A stretch of 64,000 bases of DNA, from the NCBI GenBank assembly GCA_963781305.1, contig CAWAFL010000001.1:992001-1056000 (forward strand), written 5' to 3'. Made by a program: the position numbers and the translations under genes. How positions within the stretch are numbered: position 1 is the first letter of the stretch; each line of letters starts with the position of its first letter. This document shows, piece after piece, positions 45,681 through 55,032 of this stretch. Below the pieces are notes generated by a model, which was given only the letters and a program-made list of their open reading frames with translations, did no database searches and was not told where the DNA came from. This stretch comes from DASXMT01 sp963781305. Lineage in GTDB: Bacteria > Actinomycetota > Acidimicrobiia > Acidimicrobiales > RAAP-2.

Positions 45681-46790
45681 ATGGACGCCTCGAGCATCTA
45701 CTCCTGTGACGATCACCTCGATCTGCGGGCCGTGCCCCCGGAGTTGTGGCAATCCCGGCTACCCAAGGACCAGGCTGAACGGGCGCCGCGGGTGGTCGCC
45801 CGTGATGGCCAGCCAACCTGGGTGTCCAACGACCGGGTGCTCGGCCGCAGCGGACACGGGTCGGGTGCCGACGCCGTCAAGAGCGTCAGTGCCATCGGGC
45901 GCGCCGGCATCGAAGACGACGGCTTCCGGGCCAGCAACCCGAAACTGCGGCTGGAGGACATGGACCGCGACGGCCTGTGGGCCTCGGTCATCTACGGACC
46001 CGTGCCCCTGACCCTCTCGATCCCCGAACCGGACCTGCAGACCGTCTGCTACGCGGCATGGAACGATTGGGCCTTCGAGGAGTTCAACGCGGCCGCCCCC
46101 GACCGGTTGTGCGTCCTCCCCTTTCTGCCCAGCCACTCCCCCGAGGCGGCGGTGGCAGAGCTCGAACGCTGTGCCAAGATCGGCCACCGCGGCGCCATCA
46201 TCGACGTGTTCGATTTCGACGCCGGTGACCCAGCTTGGGACCGGCTGTGGGCCGCCGCCGACCAGACCGGCCTGCCCCTGAGCTTCCACATCAAGGGCGG
46301 GGCTTCCCCGAGACTGAGCTATCAGATCGGCAAGTGGCAGTCGGCGGCGTTCGCGTCGCTCCTGCCGCTGCAGCTCGACGAGGCGCTCGCCATCATGATC
46401 TTCTCGGGGGCGCTCGAGCGCCACCCCGGTTTCAGGCTGGTGCTGGCCGAATCGGGCGTGGGCTGGCTGCCCTATTACTTGAGGCGGATGGACCTGGAGT
46501 GGGAGAACCTGCGAGAGTCGATCGACTACGCACCGAGCATCTCGCCCACCGAGCTGTTCGAGCGGCAGATCATCGCCACCTTCGAGGAGGAGCCGTTGGC
46601 GCCACAGCTCATCCCGCTCCTCGGTGCCGGCCATTGCATGTGGGCGTCGGACTACCCGCACACCGACAGCACGTTCCCCGATTCCGAGCAGGCCATCGAC
46701 GACACGTTGGGCGCCCTCCCGGCCGAAGACCGCCGCAAGATCATCGCCCTCAACTGCGCCACGCTGTACCACTTCGACCATGTCGCCTGA
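45681..46790 (+). CDS. ACMSD-type amidohydrolase/decarboxylase
   Basis: 369 residues, TIM-barrel amidohydrolase_2. It starts with the metal motif YSCDDHLDLR, has LSFHIKGGASPRL for the barrel His, GFRLVLAESGVGWLPYYL for the next strand, and MWASDYPHTDSTFPDS for the catalytic Asp. This is the pattern of aminocarboxymuconate semialdehyde decarboxylase relatives, which decarboxylate or hydrolyse ring-derived acids. GGAAAGGA precedes the ATG. The next gene begins inside its 3' end. Confidence 0.88.
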   Translation: MDASSIYSCDDHLDLRAVPPELWQSRLPKDQAERAPRVVARDGQPTWVSNDRVLGRSGHGSGADAVKSVSAIGRAGIEDDGFRASNPKLRLEDMDRDGLWASVIYGPVPLTLSIPEPDLQTVCYAAWNDWAFEEFNAAAPDRLCVLPFLPSHSPEAAVAELERCAKIGHRGAIIDVFDFDAGDPAWDRLWAAADQTGLPLSFHIKGGASPRLSYQIGKWQSAAFASLLPLQLDEALAIMIFSGALERHPGFRLVLAESGVGWLPYYLRRMDLEWENLRESIDYAPSISPTELFERQIIATFEEEPLAPQLIPLLGAGHCMWASDYPHTDSTFPDSEQAIDDTLGALPAEDRRKIIALNCATLYHFDHVA

Positions 46791-47220
46791 CCGCGGAGAC
46801 CCCGCTGCGGCGGGAACGGTTCTCGGCTTCGATCACATCGCCCTCCCGATGCAACACACCGAGGCGATGATCCAGTTCTATCGCTCGCTCGGATTTCCGG
46901 TGGCCGAGAACGCCCATGTGGTGCAGGTCTACATCGGTGACCAGATGATCAACTTCCATCGCCCGGAGCTGTGGCAGGGGGACTTCTCGTTGCGGGCGCC
47001 GGCGGCCAGGCCACCGTGTGGCGACTTCTGCCTGGTGTGGGACGGTTCCGAGGCGTCGTTGCACTCCCTGCTCGACCAGGCTGGAGCCGAGATCGAAGAG
47101 GGTCCAGTAGCGCGACAGGGCGGCCGCCAGGCTGCCGGATCGAGCGTCTACGTGCGCGACCCGGACGGGAACCTCGTGGAGTTCATGACCTACGTGGAGG
47201 AGAACACACATGACGGCTGA
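46780..47220 (+). CDS. VOC-family protein
   Basis: 146 residues. The first module is LGFDHIALPMQHTEAMIQFYRSLGF. The second ends SSVYVRDPDGNLVEFMTYVEE, with the Glu metal ligand. His in FDHI and another in NFHRPE are candidate ligands. The ATG at 46780 overlaps the amidohydrolase stop by 11 bases, and its own 3' end overlaps the next gene by 11, so all three are co-translated. Confidence 0.82.
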   Translation: MSPDRGDPAAAGTVLGFDHIALPMQHTEAMIQFYRSLGFPVAENAHVVQVYIGDQMINFHRPELWQGDFSLRAPAARPPCGDFCLVWDGSEASLHSLLDQAGAEIEEGPVARQGGRQAAGSSVYVRDPDGNLVEFMTYVEENTHDG

Positions 47221-48865
47221 TGTGGTGATCACCGGCGGCACAGTCTTCGACGGGAGCGGCTCCCCGGGCCGTGTCGCCGATGTGGCCATCAGCGACGGCG
47301 TGATCCAGGACATCGGCCCACACCTCGAGGGCAGGCTGGAGCTGGACGCATCGGGTTGTGCCGTGGCCCCGGGCTTCATCGACATCCACACCCACTTCGA
47401 CGCTCAGGTGTTCTGGGACCCAGGTCTGAAGCCGTCCTCGTACCACGGAGTCACCACGGTGGTAGCCGGCAACTGTGGATTCTCGATCGCTCCGTGCCGG
47501 CCCGAGCAACACGACGTGATCGTCCATACTCTCGAGAACGTCGAAGGCATGGACGCCGCCTCGCTCAAAGCCGGCATCGTGTGGGATTTCGAGACGTTTC
47601 CTGACTATCTGGCTCTGGTCAATCGCCGGGGGACGGCGCTCAACTTCACCGCCTACATCGGGCATACCGCCCTGCGGTTGTACGTGATGGGCGATGCCGC
47701 CTACGAACGCGCCGCCACCTCTGAAGAGATCGATCGCATGTGCCAACTGCTGAGTGAGGCGTTGGACATCGGCGCGGCTGGGTTCTCGACCAGCTTCTCG
47801 TTTGCCCACCGGGGCGTGGACGGCAAGCCCGTCCCCAGCCGCTTTGCCGAGATGGACGAGGTGGAAGCGCTGTTCATGACGGCGGGCGCATCAGGCAAGG
47901 GCGTCGTGCTGACCACGCCCGGCTGGCAGTGCGAATATGCCGACGTCTACACCTGGCAGCCGCGCGTCGGCCGGCCCTTCACCGGGCCGCTGTTCGCCGC
48001 CTCGAACGGGAGCCATCTCAAGACGGTCAAGCTGCACGAAGAGGGCATCGCCCGGGGCGCCAACGTGTGGCCGCAAGTCACCCCGCGCCCATTGACCATG
48101 CAATTCACGCTGGCCGACGCGTACAACCTCAACGTGGGCGAGGTGTTCGCCGAGCTGATGAAGGTGAGCCGCGAGGTCCGCGTGGCCGCGTTCCGGGATC
48201 AAGAGTGGCGGACGCTGGCGTTCAACGACCTCGAGCGGGGCTCCACCGGGATGAAGCCCCGCTGGGACACCTACGAGGTTTCCGAATCGGAGCGGTTCCC
48301 CGAGCTGGTGGGCCGGCGGGTCACCGACATTGCCGCTGAGCGCGGCTCCAGTGCGCTGGACGTGATGTGCGAGCTGTCGCTGGCCGAGGACCTCAGGACC
48401 CGGTTCCGGGCCTACATCGCCAACGACGATCCCGAAGCGGTGGGCCTGCTCTTGACCCAGGATCACGTGGTACTGGGTCTCACCGATGCGGGGGCGCACG
48501 TCGATCAACTGTGCGACGCGCCGCTGCCGACCGACTTGCTCGGCCAGTGGGTCCGAGAGCGCCGGATCATGCCGCTCGAGCAGGCCATCCGTAAGCTGAC
48601 CGGCGAGCCAGCGGACATGTTCGGTTTCGAGCGACGGGGCTATCTGCGCGAGGGCTACTTTGCCGATGTGTGCGTGTTCGACCCGGCGACGGTGGGTCCC
48701 GGTCCCCAGAAACGTGTGCGCGACCTGCCGGCCAACGGTGAACGCCTGACCAACGAGGAGCCCAGCGGCGTCAGGCACGTCTTGGTGAACGGCACGCCCA
48801 TCCGCCAGGACGAAGTGCAGCTCGATCTGGCGCAGCTGCCCGGAGCTCATGCCGCACTCCTCTGA
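47210..48865 (+). CDS. D-aminoacylase-type amidohydrolase (copy 1)
   Basis: 551 residues. It has the small N-terminal beta domain (VVITGGTVFDGSGSPGRVAD) and the metal motif GFIDIHTHFDAQVFWD. HGVTTVVAGNCGFSIAP is the position of the bridging Cys in N-acyl-D-amino-acid deacylases. GLTDAGAHVDQLCD is the catalytic-Asp strand, and the C-terminal GYFADVCVFDPATVG is typical. Family members hydrolyse N-acyl-D-amino acids, but many in catabolic clusters have unknown amide or lactam substrates. A paralogue starts at 49861. Confidence 0.88.
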   Translation: MTADVVITGGTVFDGSGSPGRVADVAISDGVIQDIGPHLEGRLELDASGCAVAPGFIDIHTHFDAQVFWDPGLKPSSYHGVTTVVAGNCGFSIAPCRPEQHDVIVHTLENVEGMDAASLKAGIVWDFETFPDYLALVNRRGTALNFTAYIGHTALRLYVMGDAAYERAATSEEIDRMCQLLSEALDIGAAGFSTSFSFAHRGVDGKPVPSRFAEMDEVEALFMTAGASGKGVVLTTPGWQCEYADVYTWQPRVGRPFTGPLFAASNGSHLKTVKLHEEGIARGANVWPQVTPRPLTMQFTLADAYNLNVGEVFAELMKVSREVRVAAFRDQEWRTLAFNDLERGSTGMKPRWDTYEVSESERFPELVGRRVTDIAAERGSSALDVMCELSLAEDLRTRFRAYIANDDPEAVGLLLTQDHVVLGLTDAGAHVDQLCDAPLPTDLLGQWVRERRIMPLEQAIRKLTGEPADMFGFERRGYLREGYFADVCVFDPATVGPGPQKRVRDLPANGERLTNEEPSGVRHVLVNGTPIRQDEVQLDLAQLPGAHAALL

Positions 48866-48925
48866 CCGGGATAGCCGATGGCGTGACTGCGCAGAGATTG
48901 TTCCGAGCCGACCAAGGAGATGGGA

Positions 48926-49645
48926 ATGGCAACGTATGTGCTCGTACACGGTGGGGCTCATGGCGGGTGGTGCTATCAGCGGGTGGCCCGCATCCTGCGA
49001 TCAGCTGGTCATGAGGTGTACGCGCCGACGATGACCGGGGTGGGTGAGCGATCACACCTCATCGGCCCTGAGGTTGATCTCGATATGCACATTGCCGACA
49101 TCGCGGCCGTGCTCCGCTACGAGGACCTGCGTGATGTCATCTTGGTCGGTCACAGCTACGGGGGCATGGTCATCACCGGTACGGCCGACCGGGCGGCCGA
49201 GCGGATCGGGCGCCTGGTGTACCTCGACGCGGCAAACCCCGTGAACAACCAGTCGCTCGTCGACGTTTCCGGGCCCATCATCGAGTCGACCCGCCCGCAC
49301 GGTGAGGTGGTCAACGGGGCCGAGCTGGTGCTGCTCCCCGGTCCCGGCGCGGGAGCGTTCTACGGCGTGACCGACCCGGTCGACATCGCCTGGATGGACG
49401 AGCGGCTGACCGGGCATCCGTGGCGGAGCTTCGAGCAGCCCCTCCGACTCACCAACGAGGCCGCACTGTGGGCGATACCCCAGTACCACGTCGTCTGCAC
49501 GTCGACCCTGGCCACTCGAGACCCCGAGCTGATGGGCCGGGCGCGGGCCGAAGGGCGTCTGTGGGCCATCGACACCGGGCACGACCTCATGATCACCGAG
49601 CCGCAACAGGTGGTCGATGCGCTCCTCCAGATCGCCGAATCCTGA
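48926..49645 (+). CDS. alpha/beta hydrolase, esterase type
   Basis: 239 residues. It has YVLVHGGAHGGWCYQ (oxyanion), PTMTGVGERSHL, the nucleophile elbow LVGHSYGGMVITG, and a C-terminal IDTGHDLMITEPQQV supplying the catalytic His. This is the hydroxynitrile lyase/salicylate-esterase-like branch. AAGGAG lies seven bases before the ATG at 48926. It sits between the two aminoacylase-like genes, so ester and amide cleavage are grouped. Confidence 0.88.
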   Translation: MATYVLVHGGAHGGWCYQRVARILRSAGHEVYAPTMTGVGERSHLIGPEVDLDMHIADIAAVLRYEDLRDVILVGHSYGGMVITGTADRAAERIGRLVYLDAANPVNNQSLVDVSGPIIESTRPHGEVVNGAELVLLPGPGAGAFYGVTDPVDIAWMDERLTGHPWRSFEQPLRLTNEAALWAIPQYHVVCTSTLATRDPELMGRARAEGRLWAIDTGHDLMITEPQQVVDALLQIAES

Positions 49646-49860
49646 TCGTTGAGACATTGCGCCATAGTCTGCCCGCTGACGCCACAGCACTTGACCGGGT
49701 GGCCAAGGAATCCGCCATTGGGGGTTGATGGATCAGCCTGGAACCAAGCCGGCCGAACGTGGCGAACCCGCAGTGATCCCACGCCACCCGTGCAATTGGG
49801 TCAGAGTTCTAGGCACCAGCTATGGTCGGGTACCCGGGACAGGCCAGGGGAGGGTCGCCC

Positions 49861-51576
49861 ATGTTGGATGTGATCATTCGGGGCGGAGATGTCGTCGACG
49901 GGACGGGCACACCCCGACGCCGTGCCGACGTAGGCGTCTTGGACGGCAATATTGTCGAGGTCGGCGTCACGGACGAGGCGGTCTCGGTTATCGATGCCAC
50001 CGGCATGGTCGTCACCCCGGGGTTCGTAGATGTCCACACTCACTTCGATGCCCAGGTGTTCTGGGACTCGGCCCTGACCCCTTCTCCATTCCACGGAGTC
50101 ACGACAGCCCTGGCCGGCAATTGCGGATTCACCATCGCACCCCTGTCGACTGATCCCGCCGACGGCGAGTACCTCATGCGGATGCTGGCTCGCGTGGAGG
50201 GCATGCCCCTCGAGGCGCTTCGCGAGGGAGTCCCGTGGTCCTGGACCTCAACGGAGCAATACCTCGGCTCCATTGACGGCAACCTCGGGATCAACGCTGG
50301 CTTCATGGTCGGCCACTCGGCCATCCGTCGTGTGGTGATGGGGGCGGACGCCAACCGCCGAGAAGCGACACCCGACGAGGTCGCCGGCATGGGCCGCCTG
50401 TTGCACGACAGCTTGGAGGCGGGCGGCATCGGGTTCTCGTCCTCATGGGCGCGAACCCATAACGATGCCGACGGTCACATGGTGCCTTCGCGGCACGCGG
50501 GACGCGATGAGCTCATCGAGCTCTGTCGTGTTGCGGGCATGCATGAGGGAACGTCACTGGAGTTCATTCCGATGGTCGGCCCTTTTGAGCCGTGGGCAAG
50601 TGAGCTCATGGCCGACATGTCGGTGGCGGCGGGGCGGCAACTCAACTGGAATGTGCTGACGGTGTCGGCTGCGGACGCGCCCCAGGGCCGCGCCAAGCTG
50701 GGCGCGGGTGATCTGGCCAGGGACCGAGGCGGCAAGGTGGTCGCCCTCACGGTGCCGATGAACTTCACTCTCCGGCTGAACTTCTCGTCTGGGTTCGTGC
50801 TCGATGCCATGCCGGGCTGGGAGGAACCCATGGCGCTCTCCCGATCGAAAAAGCTGGAGCTCCTGGGCGACCATGCAGCTCGCGCTGCCCTCGATGCATC
50901 AGCGCAGCAGTCCGGAAACCCCCTGAGACGGGTGGCCAACTGGTCAACCAAGGTGATCTTCGACGTTGTGGCCGACGAGAACCGCGACTACGTCGGGCGT
51001 ACCGTGGGATCGATCGCCCAGGAACAGGGCCGCAACCCCTGGGACGTGTTGTGCGACATCGTCATTGCTGACGACCTGCTCACCAGTTTCGGCACCCCGG
51101 CACCCCGTGAAAGCGACGAGGACTGGAAGACCAGAGTCGAGTTCTGGCGCGATCCTCGAGTCGTCATCGGAGCGTCCGATGCAGGGGCTCACCTCGACCT
51201 GTTCGCCACGTTCAACTACCCGACCGTTCTCCTGGCCGAAGCAGTCCGCGAACGCGGTCTGCTGCCATTGGAAGAGGCGGTGCACCTCTTGACCGACGTT
51301 CCCGCTCGTCTCTACGGACTCGAGCGACGCGGGCGAATCGAACAAGGATGGCACGCGGACCTCGTCGTGTTCGACCCCGAGACAGTCAAGAGCGATGACA
51401 TCGCCATGCGGTTCGACGTACCTGGCGGCGCCGGCCGCCTGTACGCCGGAGCGCAAGGCATCGAACACGTCCTTGTCAACGGCCAATCCGTGGTCCGCCA
51501 GGGAAGACTGACGAACCAACGCTCAGGTACGCTCCTCAGATCGGGCCGTGACACGGCGACGCCCGAACTGAGTTGA
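49861..51576 (+). CDS. D-aminoacylase-type amidohydrolase (copy 2)
   Basis: 571 residues. It has VIIRGGDVVDGTGTPRRRAD, the metal motif GFVDVHTHFDAQVFWD, HGVTTALAGNCGFTIAP with the bridging-Cys position, IGASDAGAHLDLFA for the catalytic Asp, and GWHADLVVFDPETV at the end. It is clearly paralogous to copy 1 at 47210 but divergent in the middle. The ATG has GGGGAGGG upstream. The preceding 215-base gap is the longest in this run and may hold a second promoter. Confidence 0.88.
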   Translation: MLDVIIRGGDVVDGTGTPRRRADVGVLDGNIVEVGVTDEAVSVIDATGMVVTPGFVDVHTHFDAQVFWDSALTPSPFHGVTTALAGNCGFTIAPLSTDPADGEYLMRMLARVEGMPLEALREGVPWSWTSTEQYLGSIDGNLGINAGFMVGHSAIRRVVMGADANRREATPDEVAGMGRLLHDSLEAGGIGFSSSWARTHNDADGHMVPSRHAGRDELIELCRVAGMHEGTSLEFIPMVGPFEPWASELMADMSVAAGRQLNWNVLTVSAADAPQGRAKLGAGDLARDRGGKVVALTVPMNFTLRLNFSSGFVLDAMPGWEEPMALSRSKKLELLGDHAARAALDASAQQSGNPLRRVANWSTKVIFDVVADENRDYVGRTVGSIAQEQGRNPWDVLCDIVIADDLLTSFGTPAPRESDEDWKTRVEFWRDPRVVIGASDAGAHLDLFATFNYPTVLLAEAVRERGLLPLEEAVHLLTDVPARLYGLERRGRIEQGWHADLVVFDPETVKSDDIAMRFDVPGGAGRLYAGAQGIEHVLVNGQSVVRQGRLTNQRSGTLLRSGRDTATPELS

Positions 51577-51596
51577 GTCCATGATGGAACGGTCTG

Positions 51597-51631
51597 CCTG
51601 ATCCTGCGGTCTAGGGCCGCACGACGTCAGG
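51597..51631. terminator. interrupted stem-loop between convergent genes
   Basis: CCTGA (51597) pairs with TCAGG (51627), and TGCGG (51605) with CCGCA (51617), giving an interrupted stem with an apical TCTAGGG-type loop. It is in the 140-base gap between the aminoacylase-like gene and the convergent sulfatase gene. There is no U tract. Confidence 0.3.
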
Positions 51632-51716
51632 AAGCGGGCGGTTCTCCGTACGCTAGTCAACTGTTCCTCCTTGCCCCCCTCTGCTGCACATCGCCACCAC
51701 CGTCTCTCATCGCCAG

Positions 51717-53864
51717 TCATGTCCGGCCTCCGGCGTCGGGAGTAGGCGCACGTACAAAGCGATCCAGGACCCCTGGTCCCAGCCTCACGCGTCCAGGGGC
51801 CAAGAACGGCTCCACCAGGGTCTCCATCAATCGATTGCGAACCCCGCGATGCGCAACGTCGTTGACGAGGTCGATGTCCTCCGTCGGGTCCGCGCCCAGG
51901 TCGAACAGTTGGACGGGCTCGTGCGTGTCTTCGACGAACACGAGCTTGTGCGATGAGGTGCGAACCATCCCCAAGCCGTAGCATTCGCTGAACACGGCCG
52001 GCCGCGAGAAACCGGCACCGCTCTGCGCCCAACCGAGCAGCGACCGTCCTTCGAACGAAGGATCGCCATCGGATTGAGCGATGTCCCGGATGGTGGCCGC
52101 CAGGTCGAGGTGTTCGACCATCTCGGTTACGACACGAGGGTCGCAGCCTCCAGGGGGCCTGATCATGAGGGGGACCTTCAGCGCCGGCTCGTAGGGCACC
52201 ATCTTGGAGAGCATCCGGTGCTCGCCCATCATCTCGCCGTGGTCTGAGGTGTAGATGACCCAGGTGTCGTCGAGGAGTCCTCTGCGTTCCAATGCATCGA
52301 GGATGCGGCCGATGGCGTCATCGATCAGGGTGAGGTTGCCGTAGTAGTACCGCCGGACCTCGGCGATCACGTCGTCGGTCAGATTGGAAGAATCGCTGTA
52401 GACGTTGACGAAGTACTCGAGAAAGGTCCGGAACGGCCCCTCGGCCGCGAGTTCGGGCCGGACGTGGGAACCAGGCATGGGCATCTGTACGTTTCGGTAG
52501 CGGTCCACGTACCTCTCTGGTGCGTCCCACGGATCGTGGGGACCGGGGAACCCGACCCATTGAAAGAACGGCTGGGAACGGTCGTATCCCTCGATCCACT
52601 TGACCACACGATCCCCGACCCAAGTGTCGATGTAGTCCTCGCCCGATACCGGATTGGACGCCGTCGACCACAACGGGAGCCGCTCGATACGTCGTCCGTT
52701 GACCGTCTGCGGCGCATACATCCTCGCGGCGACCCACTCGCGATAGGTGTCGGAGAGGCCGCGGTCGATCAGGTAGTCGCTGTACTCGCTAGCGACATTG
52801 ACGGACGCCAGTTTCCCTACGGTCTCGATCGGCTCGGCGAAGCCGTAGGCGCGCATCTGGTCGATCCGTTCGCGCACGTCGCCGGTCCGGCTCCCGTTTG
52901 ACCCACGGCCGTACGCCCACAGGTGCATTTTGCCGATGCACGACGTGTGGTACCCGGCCTCGGCTACGCGTTGGACAAAGGTAGGCAGATCGGTGGGGGT
53001 GTCCCACCTATTCTCGAACACCCCATGGTCACGGACATAACGCTCGGTGAGCAGTGAGGCCCGGGCCGGCATGCAGAGCGGACCTTGGCAGTAGGCGCCG
53101 TCGAAACGAACTCCTTCCTCGGCCAGCCGATCCATGTTGGGCGTGCGTACCAGTGGATCGCCCGCACACCCCATGATGTCGGCTCGGTGCTGGTCCGACA
53201 TGATCAGTAGGACGTTCGGCCTCCGCATCGCGTCCCTGTGCGATAGTGGCGGTCCCGTCGTCAAGCCCTTCGGCCCCACTACCGATCGAGGTGCCCGCGG
53301 GTGCGGCCGGCGCCAGCCGGCGACCAACCGCTCGTGGAGCAGTGGTCCGGCGATGGCTACGGTGACGCTCAGACAAAGGGCCACGAACTCTGCCGCCGCG
53401 TTGCGGGACAGCCACTGTTCGAGCAGCAACTCAAGGCCCAGGGCCAGTACGACCAGGACCAGCTTGACTTCGATCCATCCTCGGAGGTGCACCTCCCCGG
53501 CACGCTCACGATCCGCCCGTTTCCCGTAGCGCCGGCGGATTCGACGAATGACGGGGGCCACGAGGACCAGCAGGACCACCACCCGGATGGCGTGGATCCA
53601 CGGCGCCTCGTTCTCTTGCCAGACCCAGGTACCGCCCAAGACGAGCCCGATGACGGTGTATCGCACCCACACCGTCAGCTCGATCCCGAACGCTCCGGCT
53701 CGCATCGGCTGGGCTGCCCCATCGGATCGACGGGAGCGACGCCAGATCGCCCATCGGGTCAGACCTCCAATGAGGACCAGGACGGCGACGTAGCGGATGG
53801 CGTGCCGGGACAGAAGAGTGATGCCCTGGTCCCACCAGGCGGTACCCAACATGAAGTGGCTCAC
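51717..53864 (-). CDS. sulfatase with N-terminal membrane domain
   Basis: 715 residues in one uninterrupted frame. Residues 1-200 contain about five membrane segments (for example YVAVLVLIGGLTRWAIW, VRYTVIGLVLGGTWVW, VVVLLVLVAPVI, KLVLVVLALGLELLLEQWL and FVALCLSVTVAIAGPLL). From residue 213 a complete type I sulfatase begins: PNVLLIMSDQHR, then GPLCMPARASLLT with the C-x-P-x-R signature (Cys about 264, to become formylglycine). Metal residues lie in the YTSDHGEMMGEH region. A bare sulfatase could start at ATG 53228, which has AGGGA five bases upstream. The fusion is therefore either real or two genes whose stop was lost. It is the last gene of an operon with two secreted proteins. Confidence 0.8.
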   Translation of the reverse strand: MSHFMLGTAWWDQGITLLSRHAIRYVAVLVLIGGLTRWAIWRRSRRSDGAAQPMRAGAFGIELTVWVRYTVIGLVLGGTWVWQENEAPWIHAIRVVVLLVLVAPVIRRIRRRYGKRADRERAGEVHLRGWIEVKLVLVVLALGLELLLEQWLSRNAAAEFVALCLSVTVAIAGPLLHERLVAGWRRPHPRAPRSVVGPKGLTTGPPLSHRDAMRRPNVLLIMSDQHRADIMGCAGDPLVRTPNMDRLAEEGVRFDGAYCQGPLCMPARASLLTERYVRDHGVFENRWDTPTDLPTFVQRVAEAGYHTSCIGKMHLWAYGRGSNGSRTGDVRERIDQMRAYGFAEPIETVGKLASVNVASEYSDYLIDRGLSDTYREWVAARMYAPQTVNGRRIERLPLWSTASNPVSGEDYIDTWVGDRVVKWIEGYDRSQPFFQWVGFPGPHDPWDAPERYVDRYRNVQMPMPGSHVRPELAAEGPFRTFLEYFVNVYSDSSNLTDDVIAEVRRYYYGNLTLIDDAIGRILDALERRGLLDDTWVIYTSDHGEMMGEHRMLSKMVPYEPALKVPLMIRPPGGCDPRVVTEMVEHLDLAATIRDIAQSDGDPSFEGRSLLGWAQSGAGFSRPAVFSECYGLGMVRTSSHKLVFVEDTHEPVQLFDLGADPTEDIDLVNDVAHRGVRNRLMETLVEPFLAPGRVRLGPGVLDRFVRAPTPDAGGRT

Positions 53865-53892
53865 CGGGACGTACCCGAACGGAGCACCGCCG

Positions 53893-55032
53893 TCACCCCG
53901 GCCTCGCCACGTAGGTGGCCGTCAATCCGTAGGGTCCCTGGAACGCCAGGGGGGCGAAGGCCGCACTGGGCAGCAGGTACCGGTAGGCGAGCGACACTTG
54001 GAGCGGTTGAGGACCAGCCACTAGGCAGTTCAGGTAACCGGCCACCGGGCAGGTTGGTGACACGATGAGGGCGAAGCGGTTGCTCGCCCTCGGGAAGCGG
54101 ATCTGTTCGTCACGCAGACAGTCACCGGTATGGAGATCCTTCAGCACGATGCACAGAGACCAGTAGCGAACCTGGGGAGACTCCTTCGCCGGCCGGGCCA
54201 GCCTGTTGACCGACGGGAACGCATCGGCTTGATAGGTCGGGGCCTGGGCCGATACGACGAGGTTGCCCTGCGTGGTCGAGTAGCGGACGTGCTCGTACGT
54301 GTTATCGGGATTGTTGAACTTGCCGGCACCGTGTGAAATACCTGCCCTGGGCGGACGCCCAGTCGCAATGGCGGGAACGGGGGCATCGGGCGGGTAGGTC
54401 TGCGTCAGTGCAGTGGGCAAGGCGCCGTGCTCTCCTTGGTAGGAGGCCAACTGGTTCCCGATTGCCTTGGAGCCTGTAGCCGTGGCCAGCGATGACGGCG
54501 ATCCTCCGGCGTTGGAGTACGAGAGGGTCGGAAGCGGCACGCTCCCGGTTCCCGCGCCATTCAGGTCAACGGGCACGTAGAGACGCAGTACCACGATCCC
54601 TGCCTGCTCGGCCTTGGTGGTGGCGAGGCAGGTGCCCGTGATGCCAGCGCAGCTGGCCGAGATCGTCACTTTATAGCGGCCGTGGGTCTGAGCGATATGC
54701 GTGTCGTGGACATGGGTGACGGGGTTCGTGGCCGGCAGCGGATAGGCCACAAAGGACCAGTAGCGCGCCGTGGGGACCATCCCAGTGATGACTGTGCGGG
54801 CGCCGTTTCTGGTCCCAAAACCACCCAGGTAGTAGTCGCTGTTGGCGTCGGGCAGGAAGATATCGAGCGCCTGCACGGTGTCCTTGACCCACGGAGATGC
54901 AGCGGTGGCGGGTGCGCTGGCCGCGCCGCTGGCCGTTGCCGTCCCCCAGGCCGTTAGGGCGAGGAGCAGCAAGATCGCCGCCAGGCCGACCCACGTCCTC
55001 CACCGCCCAGCACCGGTGTTCGTGTTCTTCAT
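53893..55032 (-). CDS. secreted protein of unknown family
   Basis: Not recognised. 379 residues. The N-terminus MKNTNTGAGRWRTWVGLAAI followed by LLLLALTAWGTATASGA is a signal peptide or anchor. The mature part includes FLPDANSDYYLGGFGTRNG, ARYWSFVAYPLP, RYWSLCIVLKDLHTGDCLRD and a C-terminal LAYRYLLPSAAFAPL. Six cysteines in the mature part (including ASCAGITGTC and SPTCPVAGYLNC) suggest disulfides outside the cell. The ATG overlaps the stop of the upstream secreted gene (ATGA), and the sulfatase starts 28 bases after the stop. Confidence 0.75.
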   Translation of the reverse strand: MKNTNTGAGRWRTWVGLAAILLLLALTAWGTATASGAASAPATAASPWVKDTVQALDIFLPDANSDYYLGGFGTRNGARTVITGMVPTARYWSFVAYPLPATNPVTHVHDTHIAQTHGRYKVTISASCAGITGTCLATTKAEQAGIVVLRLYVPVDLNGAGTGSVPLPTLSYSNAGGSPSSLATATGSKAIGNQLASYQGEHGALPTALTQTYPPDAPVPAIATGRPPRAGISHGAGKFNNPDNTYEHVRYSTTQGNLVVSAQAPTYQADAFPSVNRLARPAKESPQVRYWSLCIVLKDLHTGDCLRDEQIRFPRASNRFALIVSPTCPVAGYLNCLVAGPQPLQVSLAYRYLLPSAAFAPLAFQGPYGLTATYVARPG

